The notes: generated by a model from the sequence alone, not told the origin. DNA of 64,000 nt from Pseudochrobactrum asaccharolyticum (GCF_003314995.1 NZ_QNRH01000010.1:1-64000), one strand, 5' to 3'; positions 34,872 to 42,302 are shown, numbered from the stretch's first letter. Numbers and translations: made by a program.

Positions 34872-35071
34872 ACAGGCAATAAAAAAGGCCGGGGCAACTC
34901 TGCACCGACCTTCCTACTCATCATTTAATTTCCAGTGCCAGTACATCCGTGGTCAAAGGTTTAAATTGATGAAGACGTTTGCGAGCGCTGTGAGAAACGC
35001 GCTGCATAGCAACGTCTATGAAATCTATATAGATAGCGATTGTGTTCTAAACAAGGATACAGGCAAATTTC

Positions 35072-35608
35072 TTAATTCTGCTGTACCCACTTCAGATTGC
35101 CAGACACTACTCCTACCTCTGAAGCAACCTTAATCGCTCGCTCCTTCAATTCCTCTGGAACCTCTGCTGTGCGTGATAAAACCCAAAAATATTTAGGGCT
35201 TGAGCCAACGATAATAGCCCAGCGATAATCCTCATCCAGATCTACGATATTATAACCACCATAGAACGGACCGAAGAAAGAAACTTTGAGCGCCCCCTCG
35301 TGCTCATTTCGCACAAAAACGGCAGTTCCTGAAGCTCGTTTATGTCTGCCTGATATCTCGTCGATACCGCTATTCAATACATTCACAGTGCCATCGCCGT
35401 TAAGCGTGTATTCGGCCGTGGTTTTAATCAAGCCTTTTTCAAAACGGTTATCTACACGAGCAACCTCAAACCACTTCCCGAGATATCGGTTTAGCTCGAA
35501 ACCCGTGACAGGCGTTACATTGTCAGGAATTTGAGGATTACCTGCTTTATATAACTTATATCCTGCGAATATACCAAGTGCAGCCAGTAATAGCTTTTTA
35601 GCGCTCAT
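35072..35608 (-). CDS. Lipocalin (Blc-type)
   Basis: A 178-aa protein. The GxW motif lies in NRYLGKWFEVARVDNRFEKGL, followed by the strands NGDGTVNVLNSG, LKVSFFGPFYGGYNIVDLD and YRWAIIVGSSPKYFWVLSRT, all landmarks of bacterial Blc lipocalins. The N terminus is one hydrophobic segment without a lipobox cysteine, so it is probably membrane-anchored or exported, not a true lipoprotein. Stress-related lipid binding is the usual role. Confidence 0.86.
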   Translation of the reverse strand: MSAKKLLLAALGIFAGYKLYKAGNPQIPDNVTPVTGFELNRYLGKWFEVARVDNRFEKGLIKTTAEYTLNGDGTVNVLNSGIDEISGRHKRASGTAVFVRNEHEGALKVSFFGPFYGGYNIVDLDEDYRWAIIVGSSPKYFWVLSRTAEVPEELKERAIKVASEVGVVSGNLKWVQQN

Positions 35609-35867
35609 AACAAACTCCTGTCAGTTATATTGTGAACGCATATGGGTGTTGAGAGTTCCGCAATCTACATTTGGAAATAAAAAAGAAAGCATTATTTCTG
35701 TGTGATTTATTCGTATTGAATCGCGCTGCGAACAGATTGAACCAATGACAACGGACACTCTCAGGAATGTGTTTTTTAGTGTTCATCCAGGCATTTGTCG
35801 TCGTCATTTTGTTATTCAAATAGAAACCCCGCCATAGCGGGGCTTCTTTCAAGCGTTTGATGATCAT

Positions 35868-36119
35868 TTACGATCTGATTAGCCTGCCGCCCCAAATGAG
35901 TATGCAGGCGCCTACAAAACCAGCTACAAGATAGCCAAGCCAACCACCGAATGAAACTCCGACGAGCCCAAACAGAAAACTGGCTATAGAAGCGCCAATT
36001 ATTCCCAATATGATATTGAGAAAAATACCTGTATCGCTCTTCATAAAGTTTGAAGCGATCCAACCAGCCAAGCCGCCGATAATAATTGCAGCAATCCAAC
36101 CAATTCCCGCGTCGCCCAT
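35868..36119 (-). CDS. YeaQ/YmgE (GlsB)-family small membrane protein
   Basis: An 83-aa protein with three membrane segments and the conserved GGLAGWIASNFMKSDTGIFLNIILGIIGA. The start at the second Met is favoured by the GGAGGG site five bases before it. Family members are transglycosylase-associated or stress-induced; function not established. It is near the lipocalin on the same strand, a stress-flavoured pair. Confidence 0.82.
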   Translation of the reverse strand: MGDAGIGWIAAIIIGGLAGWIASNFMKSDTGIFLNIILGIIGASIASFLFGLVGVSFGGWLGYLVAGFVGACILIWGGRLIRS

Positions 36120-36195
36120 ATAACCCTCCATTCTATTAGGTGATATCTAACGAATTAGGGCGATAAGTTCTTCCATCAAGTAGTGAGGTTTAGTA

Positions 36196-36261
36196 ATGGA
36201 TATATTAGATATTCTAGTCGCCTTTTATTGGCTGCTTCGCATTGTGACAGGGATGCCCTAG
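36196..36261 (+). CDS. Possible 21-aa microprotein
   Basis: MDILDILVAFYWLLRIVTGMP from an ATG with a GAGG site eight bases upstream. Hydrophobic, perhaps membrane-inserted. Could be chance at this size. The rest of the gap from 36120 to 36387 holds only the terminator at 36291-36311. Confidence 0.25.
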   Translation: MDILDILVAFYWLLRIVTGMP

Positions 36262-36290
36262 CTTATTGATTCAATCAGCCTATAACAAAA

Positions 36291-36311
36291 AAGGCAGCCT
36301 TTAAGCTGCCT
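36291..36311 (-). terminator. Terminator of the leftward early operon
   Basis: AGGCAGC-CTTTAA-GCTGCCT, a seven-pair stem followed leftward by TTTTTTG. It closes the early operon that runs from the cro-like gene, and separates it from the cargo block and late genes. Confidence 0.78.
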
Positions 36312-36387
36312 CACAAATCGGATTTCGCGTTAAACGCAAATCACCATAATACAAAATATAGTATATTCCGCTTAAGCGGGCAACTAC

Positions 36388-36927
36388 TTAGTGTGTTTTA
36401 TATCCCCAATGCACAGCCAGCGCATCAAGACCGTCTTTCACATAGTCGCTATAGGTGGTCTTCTCGCGCTGTGTCGTAGCTATGTCTGAAATCTCCATGC
36501 CCTGCCCGACGACCTTGATCATCAGATCGAAGGCTTTTCGGCCAAGCACCGGCTTACACTCATTGAGCCGCTGCACCGCATCAATCATGCTGTCCGGCAG
36601 CGGGTCGATGCCCCTGCCGCCGTCGACCTGCTCACGACCATAATCGATAGCAACCGTACCTTTCGCACCTGAGCGCTCCCAATATTGCCGGAACCGCCCT
36701 GCTGCCGCCCATTGCGCATCATTTATGTGGCCACGTGAATAAAGAGTGCCCACAGCGCTCTCCTTGATATTCACATAGGCTTTGATCTTCGGTGGATTCC
36801 AGCTCTCGCCTGAATGATCTGGCGAGTAAAACGGGTTCGGAACACGATGCACTCGAATATCAGATTTAAGGGTTCCCACCTCCCCGCGGGAGATAGCTTT
36901 TCGCTGTTCTTTAGATGGTGCAGCCAT
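36388..36927 (-). CDS. Likely late-gene regulator (DUF6456-like)
   Basis: A 179-aa soluble protein. The C-terminal half (AGRFRQYWERSGAKGTVAIDYGREQVDGG...AVQRLNECKPVLGRKAFDLMIKVVGQGMEI) resembles the DUF6456 domain common in alphaproteobacterial phages and regulators. It is the last gene of the early operon, the place of a Q-like or ArpU-like late activator. That role is inference. Confidence 0.6.
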   Translation of the reverse strand: MAAPSKEQRKAISRGEVGTLKSDIRVHRVPNPFYSPDHSGESWNPPKIKAYVNIKESAVGTLYSRGHINDAQWAAAGRFRQYWERSGAKGTVAIDYGREQVDGGRGIDPLPDSMIDAVQRLNECKPVLGRKAFDLMIKVVGQGMEISDIATTQREKTTYSDYVKDGLDALAVHWGYKTH

Positions 36928-36936
36928 TTTGTTTCC

Positions 36937-37200
36937 TTAAGCCATTCCCAACGCGTCCATATAAAGCTGGATCATCGCTTCTTCTTCCTGACGTTCATGG
37001 GCTTCTTTCTTACGAGCGCGGATGATTGCGCGAACAGCTTTTGTGTCAAAGCCAGAACCTTTCAGCTCTGCGAAAACCTCTTTGATATCATCACTGATAG
37101 TGCCCTTTTCTTCTTCAAGGCGTTCAATACGCTCGATGAAAGCACGCAACTGTCCAACAGCTATCGCTTGTGCGCTGTCACCTGTAATGTCATCATTCAT
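36937..37200 (-). CDS. DUF2312 / GapR-family DNA-binding protein
   Basis: An 87-aa protein: [49 protein letters not shown] is the GapR (DUF2312) signature. GapR encircles overtwisted DNA ahead of replication forks. Phage copies are frequent in this class of bacteria and probably help phage replication or transcription. Full length. Confidence 0.92.
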   Translation of the reverse strand: MNDDITGDSAQAIAVGQLRAFIERIERLEEEKGTISDDIKEVFAELKGSGFDTKAVRAIIRARKKEAHERQEEEAMIQLYMDALGMA

Positions 37201-37310
37201 TATGATAATTCTCCATTATATTTAATGATTTCAATTTATTAGGAATATTTCAAAACGGAGGTTGATTAATCCATTCATTTTGATTGAGTAGATCTAACGG
37301 GGGTGGAATC

Positions 37311-38117
37311 ATGTCGTGGAATTACGAACGCGGCCGCATTTACAATCGACGCACTGATATTCACGGTCGCTATCAAGGCCAACAGCAGGGAGGGATCATT
37401 ACCCCTGCTAAACATGCGCTTGTAATTATTATCACCGGCGAAGCTGGTGAGGAGCATGGTTATGCGGATCGCTGGCGCACGGATGGTGTTTTCGAGTACT
37501 TTGGCGAAGGCCAAATTGGAAACATGCAGATGCATAAAGGCAATGCAGCTATTGCCAACCACTCGTCGAATGGCAAAAGTCTGCTGCTTTTCGCGAAAAC
37601 AAAACAGGGACTGCGTTTTGAGGATGAGTTTATTTGCGAGGCTCACCACACCGAAAAAGCACCAGATCGTGAAGGCACACTTAGGGATGCAATAGTGTTC
37701 GAGCTCCGCCCTATGAGCAACGTTCTTGAAACTGTTGAACTTCAAGAATTGCAAACATTGAACATAGAAGAGTTGCGAAAAAAAGCGTTCGCTTCTGCGA
37801 GTATGGCTCCCAGCAAAAGCAGCACTACCACAACTGTTTATGAACGTAGCCGTCATGTGAGAGACTATGTTGTAGCCAGATCTAATGGTAATTGCGAAGG
37901 TTGTGGTCTTCCTGCTCCATTTAAGCGCCCTAATGGTATTCCATACCTGGAGCCACATCATATTAGACGCCTTACGGACGGCGGCCCCGATAACCCAAAA
38001 TACGTTATCGCACTTTGTCCGAACTGTCATAGACGTGTTCATTCTGGGGCAGATGGAATTACCTATAACGATAGGCTCGCCGTTAAAATGAAAGCAATCG
38101 AGGTTGCGAAAAGTTAA
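37311..38117 (+). CDS. HNH endonuclease with N-terminal SRA-like domain (ScoMcrA/type IV restriction-like)
   Basis: A 268-aa protein; the ATG at 37311 has a GGGGG ribosome site. Residues 25-150 look like the SRA-type domain of ScoMcrA-like proteins (EEHGYADRWRTDGVFEYFGEG, GNMQMHKGNAAIANHS, GKSLLLFAKT). Residues 185-255 form an HNH domain with zinc pairs CEGCG and CPNCH and the catalytic motif PHHIRRLTDGGPDN. This combination cuts DNA with modified bases. It runs against the early operon, so it is an independent cargo gene, probably defending the lysogen. Specificity is unknown. Confidence 0.8.
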   Translation: MSWNYERGRIYNRRTDIHGRYQGQQQGGIITPAKHALVIIITGEAGEEHGYADRWRTDGVFEYFGEGQIGNMQMHKGNAAIANHSSNGKSLLLFAKTKQGLRFEDEFICEAHHTEKAPDREGTLRDAIVFELRPMSNVLETVELQELQTLNIEELRKKAFASASMAPSKSSTTTTVYERSRHVRDYVVARSNGNCEGCGLPAPFKRPNGIPYLEPHHIRRLTDGGPDNPKYVIALCPNCHRRVHSGADGITYNDRLAVKMKAIEVAKS

Positions 38118-38623
38118 CATGGGGCACCATTGACTGATTGTTTAGGTCCATAAATTGTGCCTGTCTTAGCTTCCCACAGTGAACCATCTGGGAATGTTCG
38201 CTTGCCCGTGGTTGTCCATGTGCCGTGATCGATATTCACCGCGAGAATGTCTCGGTTTCTGGTCGCATCAACCGGACTGCTGTGCTTACGGCCTTTAGCT
38301 TCTGCCCTTGCCTGATCAACTTCTCGTACATATCGCGCACTGTCATTGATGGGCTTCATCACTCGCTCGCACTCACGGCGAAGCTCTGGCGGTGACGGCA
38401 TAAAACCATGCTCAAGGCTCGAATGGCCTTTGATGATGTTATCAGTGGCAACTTCCAGACTGTGACGGGTCACGCCTTCCAGCGCCTTGAGATAAACACC
38501 ACGGGTCAGGTTCGGATCAGTAGCGCCCCGAGCTGGCAATACGGAGAGGATGTACATTGCTTTCTTGATGTCGGTTTCCGTAACCTTCATCGAGTATGTC
38601 TGTGCTGTGGCTAACTGGTTCAT
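38114..38623 (-). CDS. Replication accessory protein (replisome loader-like position)
   Basis: A 169-aa protein starting MNQLATAQTYSMKVTETDIKKAM. It overlaps the 3' end of the replication-initiator gene by 107 bases in another frame and follows it like lambda P follows O. Helical N terminus, PSPPELRRECERVMKP in the middle. No Walker motif. Function inferred from position. Confidence 0.6.
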   Translation of the reverse strand: MNQLATAQTYSMKVTETDIKKAMYILSVLPARGATDPNLTRGVYLKALEGVTRHSLEVATDNIIKGHSSLEHGFMPSPPELRRECERVMKPINDSARYVREVDQARAEAKGRKHSSPVDATRNRDILAVNIDHGTWTTTGKRTFPDGSLWEAKTGTIYGPKQSVNGAPC

Positions 38624-39374
38624 TCGGGAGGATCCCTTCTTCACGCAGGGCATCAGCCCAGATATCGGTGTGGGTTAATTTGCGGCTGGCCGGACTGGCG
38701 CGCTGTTGCGCTGCCTGCTGCCGGTTCTGCAGCCATTCAGGCTTGAAGCCCTGCCAACAGTTCTCGATCATTGCATCAGCTGCAGCGTTCGGATCTGGGC
38801 ATTTGAAAAATTGAGCTGCCAAAAGTTTGGCGGCATGCGGAGTGAGCGGTTTCTTGAGCGCTTTGCGGTGATCGATAACAGCCTTGGCGTGATCCTGATC
38901 TAAGACCTTCATCAATTCGCTTTGAGCAGATGCTTTTTCGGGCGCTCGCGCCTTAACTTCTGAACGTAGTGAAGAAGTAATATCTGTATCTGTATCTGTA
39001 TCTTGGGGCGTTACTGTAACGTTACATGATGTTTCATTACGGTTGCGCTTTGTTTTCTCTCGATATTTTCTAACTCGATCTGTGCTGCTATCGCTACGAT
39101 ACTGCAATTCATCCCAAGCCATCGGGCTCATGTTTTCGTCAACTAAGCCAACCTCAAAAAGACGACGTTTGATCTCATCCAGTTCACGCGCTTGCACGCC
39201 GAGCTTAACAGCAATCTTGCGCTGCTTTAGGCTGCTTTCCTCATCATCCAGCAGGCCATCAGCCTTAAGACACATCAATGCAACGAAGTGCCAACGATCT
39301 TCAAAGGCCAGAAGACGGATTTTCTCGTCATCGATAACCCGATGATAAAGACGGAACCATTGAAGGTTACTCAT
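38517..39374 (-). CDS. Phage replication initiation protein (O-like)
   Basis: A 285-aa protein. The N-terminal winged-helix-like domain begins SNLQWFRLYHRVIDDEKIRLLAFEDRWHFVAL, typical of phage replication proteins in this group. A DTDTDTDI run near residue 127 is coded by a hexamer repeat at about 38980-39002, where phage O genes often carry origin iterons. The C-terminal part is variable. It should bind the phage origin, probably inside its own gene. Confidence 0.75.
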   Translation of the reverse strand: MSNLQWFRLYHRVIDDEKIRLLAFEDRWHFVALMCLKADGLLDDEESSLKQRKIAVKLGVQARELDEIKRRLFEVGLVDENMSPMAWDELQYRSDSSTDRVRKYREKTKRNRNETSCNVTVTPQDTDTDTDITSSLRSEVKARAPEKASAQSELMKVLDQDHAKAVIDHRKALKKPLTPHAAKLLAAQFFKCPDPNAAADAMIENCWQGFKPEWLQNRQQAAQQRASPASRKLTHTDIWADALREEGILPNEPVSHSTDILDEGYGNRHQESNVHPLRIASSGRY

Positions 39375-39790
39375 TCTATGCTGGCTCCTTTAGCTATATT
39401 GCAGGGCGCGCAAAGGGTTTGAAGGTTTTCTAATACGGCCTTACCCCCTCTGCTTTCCGGGAATATGTGATCAACGTGGAGATCATGATGGCTGCCGCAT
39501 TTTTTGCAGCGATAGGCGTCTCGCTCCAAAATTTCTTTGCGCAATTTGGACGGGATTGGTGATTTTCTGTAATGAGGGGTCATCCGCTTACTGTGCTCGG
39601 CCATCTCGTCATCCGTTGAGAAGCCAAAAACAGGGACGCCAGAGTGCGCCATCGAATACTCATGAGCCAATCGCCTCACACAGGAACCGCAAGCGCCCCT
39701 AAAATGGTAAACAAACTCAGCGATGACTTCCTTGCCGCATATACGACATTCCATTCTATCGCCTATAGATGCCATTGCCTGAAAACTCAT
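39371..39790 (-). CDS. HNH endonuclease domain protein
   Basis: A 139-aa protein. An N-terminal zinc knuckle (CRICGKEV ... CGSCVRRL) is followed by an HNH nuclease: LRKEILERDAYRCKKCGSHHDLHVDHIFPESRGGKAVLENLQTLCAPCN. The start overlaps an upstream stop and its own stop overlaps the replication gene's ATG, so it is well placed in the operon. Confidence 0.8.
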   Translation of the reverse strand: MSFQAMASIGDRMECRICGKEVIAEFVYHFRGACGSCVRRLAHEYSMAHSGVPVFGFSTDDEMAEHSKRMTPHYRKSPIPSKLRKEILERDAYRCKKCGSHHDLHVDHIFPESRGGKAVLENLQTLCAPCNIAKGASIE

Positions 39791-39912
39791 GCCGCGCTCC
39801 TGTCTCTGGAAGCCGCAGCAGAGTAATCGGACACAGCTTGCCGTAGAGCATCACAAAGGCTGCGCTGCTCCTCGACTTCATGCGAAGGACGCGGAGCTTT
39901 ACCTGCTCCATG
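39787..39912 (-). CDS. Small phage protein, 41 aa
   Basis: MEQVKAPRPSHEVEEQRSLC and a Ser/Ala/Arg tail. Its stop overlaps the HNH start (ATGA). Acidic/basic mix, no motif. Supported by coupling only. Confidence 0.45.
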   Translation of the reverse strand, partial: HGAGKAPRPSHEVEEQRSLCDALRQAVSDYSAAASRDRSAA

Positions 39913-39921
39913 CGTTTTCAC

Positions 39922-39993
39922 TCATAGCTCCTTGCTGTACAGCATCTTCTGCATAGCAAAGGCCATATCAGAGTGAGATATGCGTTCAGACAT
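39922..39993 (-). CDS. Small phage protein, 23 aa
   Basis: The frame starts MSERISHSDMAFAMQKMLY and overlaps the stop of the upstream 50-aa gene. Protein-like composition, but very short. May be a coupled microprotein. Confidence 0.35.
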   Translation of the reverse strand: MSERISHSDMAFAMQKMLYSKEL

Positions 39994-40138
39994 GCGGCAC
40001 CCGATAAGTTTGAGTGCCACCGAACAGATCATCACCCGATGGAATAACCATCGCGTTGGCAATAAGCCAAAGCGCAGATGCAAAGCTAACTGCCTTACCA
40101 TCAGGATGTGTGAAATAGATGTATCCATTACCCTTCAC
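39986..40138 (-). CDS. Small phage protein, 50 aa
   Basis: From a GTG start with a GGAGG site eight bases upstream: KGNGYIYFTHPDGKAVSFAS, then LWLIANAMVIPSGDDLFGG. Beta-rich and clearly protein-like. The GTG overlaps the previous stop (GTGA). Unknown function. Confidence 0.55.
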   Translation of the reverse strand: MKGNGYIYFTHPDGKAVSFASALWLIANAMVIPSGDDLFGGTQTYRVPHV

Positions 40139-40245
40139 CGCTGCTTCCTCCGAAGTCGAGGATTGTCGAACGAGCGCCCCCCCCCCTGACTGAGACGGGT
40201 AAGAGCTGGCTTAACGAAATGCGGTATTTTCAATTCCTCTGTCAT
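40135..40245 (-). CDS. Small phage protein, 36 aa, with a G10 tract in the coding sequence
   Basis: The frame reads MTEELKIPHFVKPALTRLSQ, then GGG and RSFDNPRLRRKQR. The three glycines come from a run of ten G on the minus strand. A change of tract length by one would shift the frame. Coupled to the next gene by TGA/GTG overlap. Confidence 0.45.
   Translation of the reverse strand: MTEELKIPHFVKPALTRLSQGGGRSFDNPRLRRKQR
40177..40186. repeat. Homopolymer C10/G10
   Basis: Ten consecutive C on the plus strand, by far the longest G/C run noticed in the window. Such tracts slip during replication and also cause sequencing errors. Confidence 0.8.
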
Positions 40246-40293
40246 TCTCTCAACTCCGGGCAAATCCATTCAGCTGCACCTGCAGCCCAAGTT

Positions 40294-40602
40294 CTAAAAC
40301 TGACGGCGATCTTGTGCCGCCGGCTGAATGACAGCCATCGCAGCAATACGGGCGGTTTCGGCGCGATATGCGGCTTGTTTTCTTCTCCCATCGAGGATTG
40401 CCTTCATTTCTTCGATTTCTCTGTTTTCAATCCTGCTAGCTTCTTTGTTGAAGACAGCCCTCACTCTGCGGCGCGTCCACGCACCGTTGCGCTTACTCAA
40501 ATCTGAATACGCCCGTTCCAGCATGGACTTGATCGTTTCGCGAACACCGCGCTGACCAATGATTTCGTCCAGCAGAGAAGCGGCCATATCGACATCAGTC
40601 AT
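40294..40602 (-). CDS. Small helical phage protein of early operon
   Basis: A 102-aa protein starting MTDVDMAASLLDEIIGQRGVRETIK with an AAGGAG site. Arg-rich, all-helical (RRRVRAVFNKEASRIENREIEEMKAIL). The start was chosen because the upstream gene ends seven codons... within its first bases, giving a coupled overlap. Possibly DNA-binding; family unknown. Confidence 0.6.
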   Translation of the reverse strand: MTDVDMAASLLDEIIGQRGVRETIKSMLERAYSDLSKRNGAWTRRRVRAVFNKEASRIENREIEEMKAILDGRRKQAAYRAETARIAAMAVIQPAAQDRRQF

Positions 40603-40903
40603 CGTCGGCTCCTTGGCTGAAAAATCCACGTTCTTGGATGAAATTCCCACGTTCATGGGTGGCTCCTTTGTTACGTTTCAAATCAGTGACGACTTGAGAC
40701 GAAACCGGAGCAACCAGTGCATGGAGCCAGTGGGAAAGATTGCGCTGCGCATATTGAACAAAAACAGGCATGCGCAGATACACCGCCAAAGGACGGGAAT
40801 TGATGGCCGAGACGATCAGAGGGAAGAGAAAAACCGCCTCGGCCTCACCGGTGGGAGGAGTAACCGGTGATATGAAACTGATTAATGGGGTCGCGGGGCT
40901 CAT
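40595..40903 (-). CDS. Early-operon protein of unknown function, 102 aa
   Basis: It starts MSPATPLISFISPVTPPTGE; the ATG overlaps the cro-like stop (ATGA) and its own stop lies within the next gene's start. A Pro/Ser-rich N terminus is followed by a hydrophobic middle. Weakly supported by sequence, better by its coupling on both sides. Confidence 0.5.
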   Translation of the reverse strand: MSPATPLISFISPVTPPTGEAEAVFLFPLIVSAINSRPLAVYLRMPVFVQYAQRNLSHWLHALVAPVSSQVVTDLKRNKGATHERGNFIQERGFFSQGADDD

Positions 40904-41118
40904 GCTGCGCGATCCTTTTTCTTTGGATGTGACAGTTTATCTCGCTCCAGTCGCATATATGCGCGGACTTCGATTTCTGTTTCTGGCCACACTCTGCCGC
41001 CTGCACGGAGCCTTTCAATTAGACGTCCGTTTTTGGCCGCTTTGATCCCAAAGCGAAAGGTGCCAGTTCCGGTCTCAGATAGAAAAGCTTCAATTTCTTC
41101 GAGAAGTTTCTTGCTCAT
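40900..41118 (-). CDS. Cro-like DNA-binding protein
   Basis: A 72-aa protein starting MSKKLLEEIEAFLSETGTGTF. FGIKAAKNGRLIERLRAGGRVWPETEIEVRAYM is a helix-turn-helix of the Cro kind. The upstream in-frame ATG at 41172 would read through the operators and promoter; the promoter TTGCAT-N17-TATATC ends about seven bases before the chosen ATG, implying a nearly leaderless message. Divergent from the CI-like gene with shared operators, as expected for Cro. Confidence 0.75.
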   Translation of the reverse strand: MSKKLLEEIEAFLSETGTGTFRFGIKAAKNGRLIERLRAGGRVWPETEIEVRAYMRLERDKLSHPKKKDRAA

Positions 41119-41124
41119 AAATAC

Positions 41125-41193
41125 GATATACACGCAATCGCGTGCATATGCAATACACGCAACTACGTGCACACGCTTTTCCGTGCATATGAT
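41125..41193. promoter_or_regulatory. Repressor/cro divergent promoter region with three operators
   Basis: Palindromes of form CACGC-N4-GCGTG: O1 41131-41144 (perfect), O2 41156-41169 and O3 41172-41185 (one mismatch each). The leftward promoter is TTGCAT (41153-41148), 17 bases, TATATC (41130-41125), with O1 filling the spacer. The rightward repressor promoter has -10 TATGAT (41188-41193), 11 bases before the repressor ATG, and a poor -35, with O3 in its spacer. The same palindrome recurs at 43256 and 43285. Confidence 0.85.
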
Positions 41194-41204
41194 AAAAACA
41201 AGAC

Positions 41205-41606
41205 ATGGTAGAAAACTGGAAAACCCGCCTATTAAAGGCTGTTGATGAAGACCCTAGATCCGACCGAGCCATCAGCTTGGCGGTTGGCCTTGGCGTGAAC
41301 ACAGTTAACGAGCTGCGCAATACCGATAAATCCCCCAGTATTGATAAAGTTCTCAAGTTGGCAGCGGAGCTTGGTCTGAATCTTGGATATGTACTGTGGG
41401 GTGGCGATCAAGATAAATCGCCCATCCGCGGGGATAAAGAAATCCTCCAAACCCTGCACCGGATTGAAGGTCTGGATCAGCGCGGCGTGGAAGTTGTGTT
41501 CTCGGTGATCGATACAGTCATCAATCGTCAGCCTTCCAAACAAGAACAGTCATCCTCTGGTGATCAACTTGAGCTCGCCACTCCCCACCGTGAGCCAAAG
41601 CCATAG
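41205..41606 (+). CDS. CI-like prophage repressor, short form without peptidase domain
   Basis: A 133-aa protein. The N-terminal helix-turn-helix is SDRAISLAVGLGVNTVNELRNTDKSPSIDKVLKLAAELGL. The C-terminal 60 residues are helical (KEILQTLHRIEGLDQRGVEVVFSVIDTVIN) and show no LexA/S24-type Ser-Lys peptidase, so RecA-stimulated self-cleavage is not expected. Its ATG follows the -10 by about 11 bases, so the message is nearly leaderless. Induction should depend on an antirepressor; two candidates are in this window (the ant gene at 19.4-20.1 kb and the LexA-boxed gene at 41521-41739). Confidence 0.85.
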   Translation: MVENWKTRLLKAVDEDPRSDRAISLAVGLGVNTVNELRNTDKSPSIDKVLKLAAELGLNLGYVLWGGDQDKSPIRGDKEILQTLHRIEGLDQRGVEVVFSVIDTVINRQPSKQEQSSSGDQLELATPHREPKP

Positions 41607-41739
41607 ATTCAGCTAACTCCTTAGCTTGGAAATCGACCTTTCTCATAGCCGCCAGCAGGCCGCCATTGAGCGTAGCTACACGGAGCAATTCCAGCTTATC
41701 AGCTTCTTTTCCTTTTTGGATGCGAGCAAACTTAATCAT
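41521..41739 (-). CDS. LexA-controlled small protein, convergent with the repressor (candidate antirepressor)
   Basis: A 72-aa protein: MIKFARIQKGKEADKLELLR, then a helical middle and the tail GGEWRAQVDHQRMTVLVWK. A GGAG site lies eight bases before the ATG and a perfect LexA box 91 bases upstream. Its 3' end overlaps the last 86 bases of the repressor gene on the other strand. Small LexA-controlled antirepressors beside non-cleavable repressors are known in coliphage 186 (Tum) and Gifsy-type prophages. This gene fits that role by position; antisense transcription across the repressor is a second route. Confidence 0.65.
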   Translation of the reverse strand: MIKFARIQKGKEADKLELLRVATLNGGLLAAMRKVDFQAKELAESMALAHGGEWRAQVDHQRMTVLVWKADD

Positions 41740-41829
41740 TCACCAACTCCGTGGATAACCTCTCACAACACGCTAACTGCACTTGCAAGAATCTCGCTTC
41801 CCGCAAGCGCTTATCATTTCACAAAATGA

Positions 41830-41844
41830 GAACATAGCAAGAAC
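41830..41844 (-). promoter_or_regulatory. LexA (SOS) box GAAC-N7-GAAC
   Basis: GAAC ATAGCAA GAAC, an exact match to the alphaproteobacterial LexA operator, 91 bases upstream of the leftward gene at 41739. It is the second such box in the window; no other exact match was noticed in the intergenic regions checked. Confidence 0.8.
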
Positions 41845-41972
41845 GATTTAACACAAGCGAACAGATTTTTAACGGACTATTAAGGACGCACTAGATGTGG
41901 TGGAGTTGAGGTTTGGGGAGCACAAATAGACGCCATGCACTCAATTGTGACGGTTCATATACGATAGGATAC

Positions 41973-42185
41973 CTAGGCGGCTTTAAAGCGTCGAAAGCCA
42001 AACACAGCAATTACAATACCGATCAGCGCTAATACAGCGCCGCCGACACCAACAAACATCGCATCACTGCACTGAATGCCCGGACAGCGATAAGAAGCAT
42101 CGGAAAGCGCAACCAATGCTATCAATAACGCAGCGCCAGTCACAAATAGGCCGGTAGCGATTACAGCGATATAAAGCTTCTTCAT
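41973..42185 (-). CDS. Small two-TM membrane protein
   Basis: A 70-aa protein: IAVIATGLFVTGAALLIALVAL and MFVGVGGAVLALIGIVIAVFGF are two membrane segments separated by a short loop with two cysteines (CPGIQCSD) that may form a disulfide in the periplasm. The RBS is GGAGATATG. Probably a lysogenic conversion or host-type small protein; unknown function. Confidence 0.6.
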   Translation of the reverse strand: MKKLYIAVIATGLFVTGAALLIALVALSDASYRCPGIQCSDAMFVGVGGAVLALIGIVIAVFGFRRFKAA

Positions 42186-42302
42186 ACATATCTCCGCAGG
42201 GGATTAACGCCTAACATCCGATCTCGGAGTATAGTGAAATACGTCAGTGGTTTGTGTCGCACACAGTCCAAGCCTGCGCTGTCTTACACCCTGCTAGTAC
42301 CG

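Noticed and set aside
34880-34912. Hairpin after the MgtC-like gene
   Set aside because: The stem (AAGGCCGGGGC with GCACCGACCTT) has mismatches and a poor T-run in the needed direction; not called as a terminator.
34969-35133. Plus-strand frame starting MKTFASAVRNALHSNV
   Set aside because: It runs into the 3' end of the lipocalin gene on the other strand and has no clear ribosome site.
36937-37200. Late regulator role for the DUF2312 gene
   Set aside because: The sequence is clearly GapR-like; the neighbouring 179-aa gene is the better candidate for late control.
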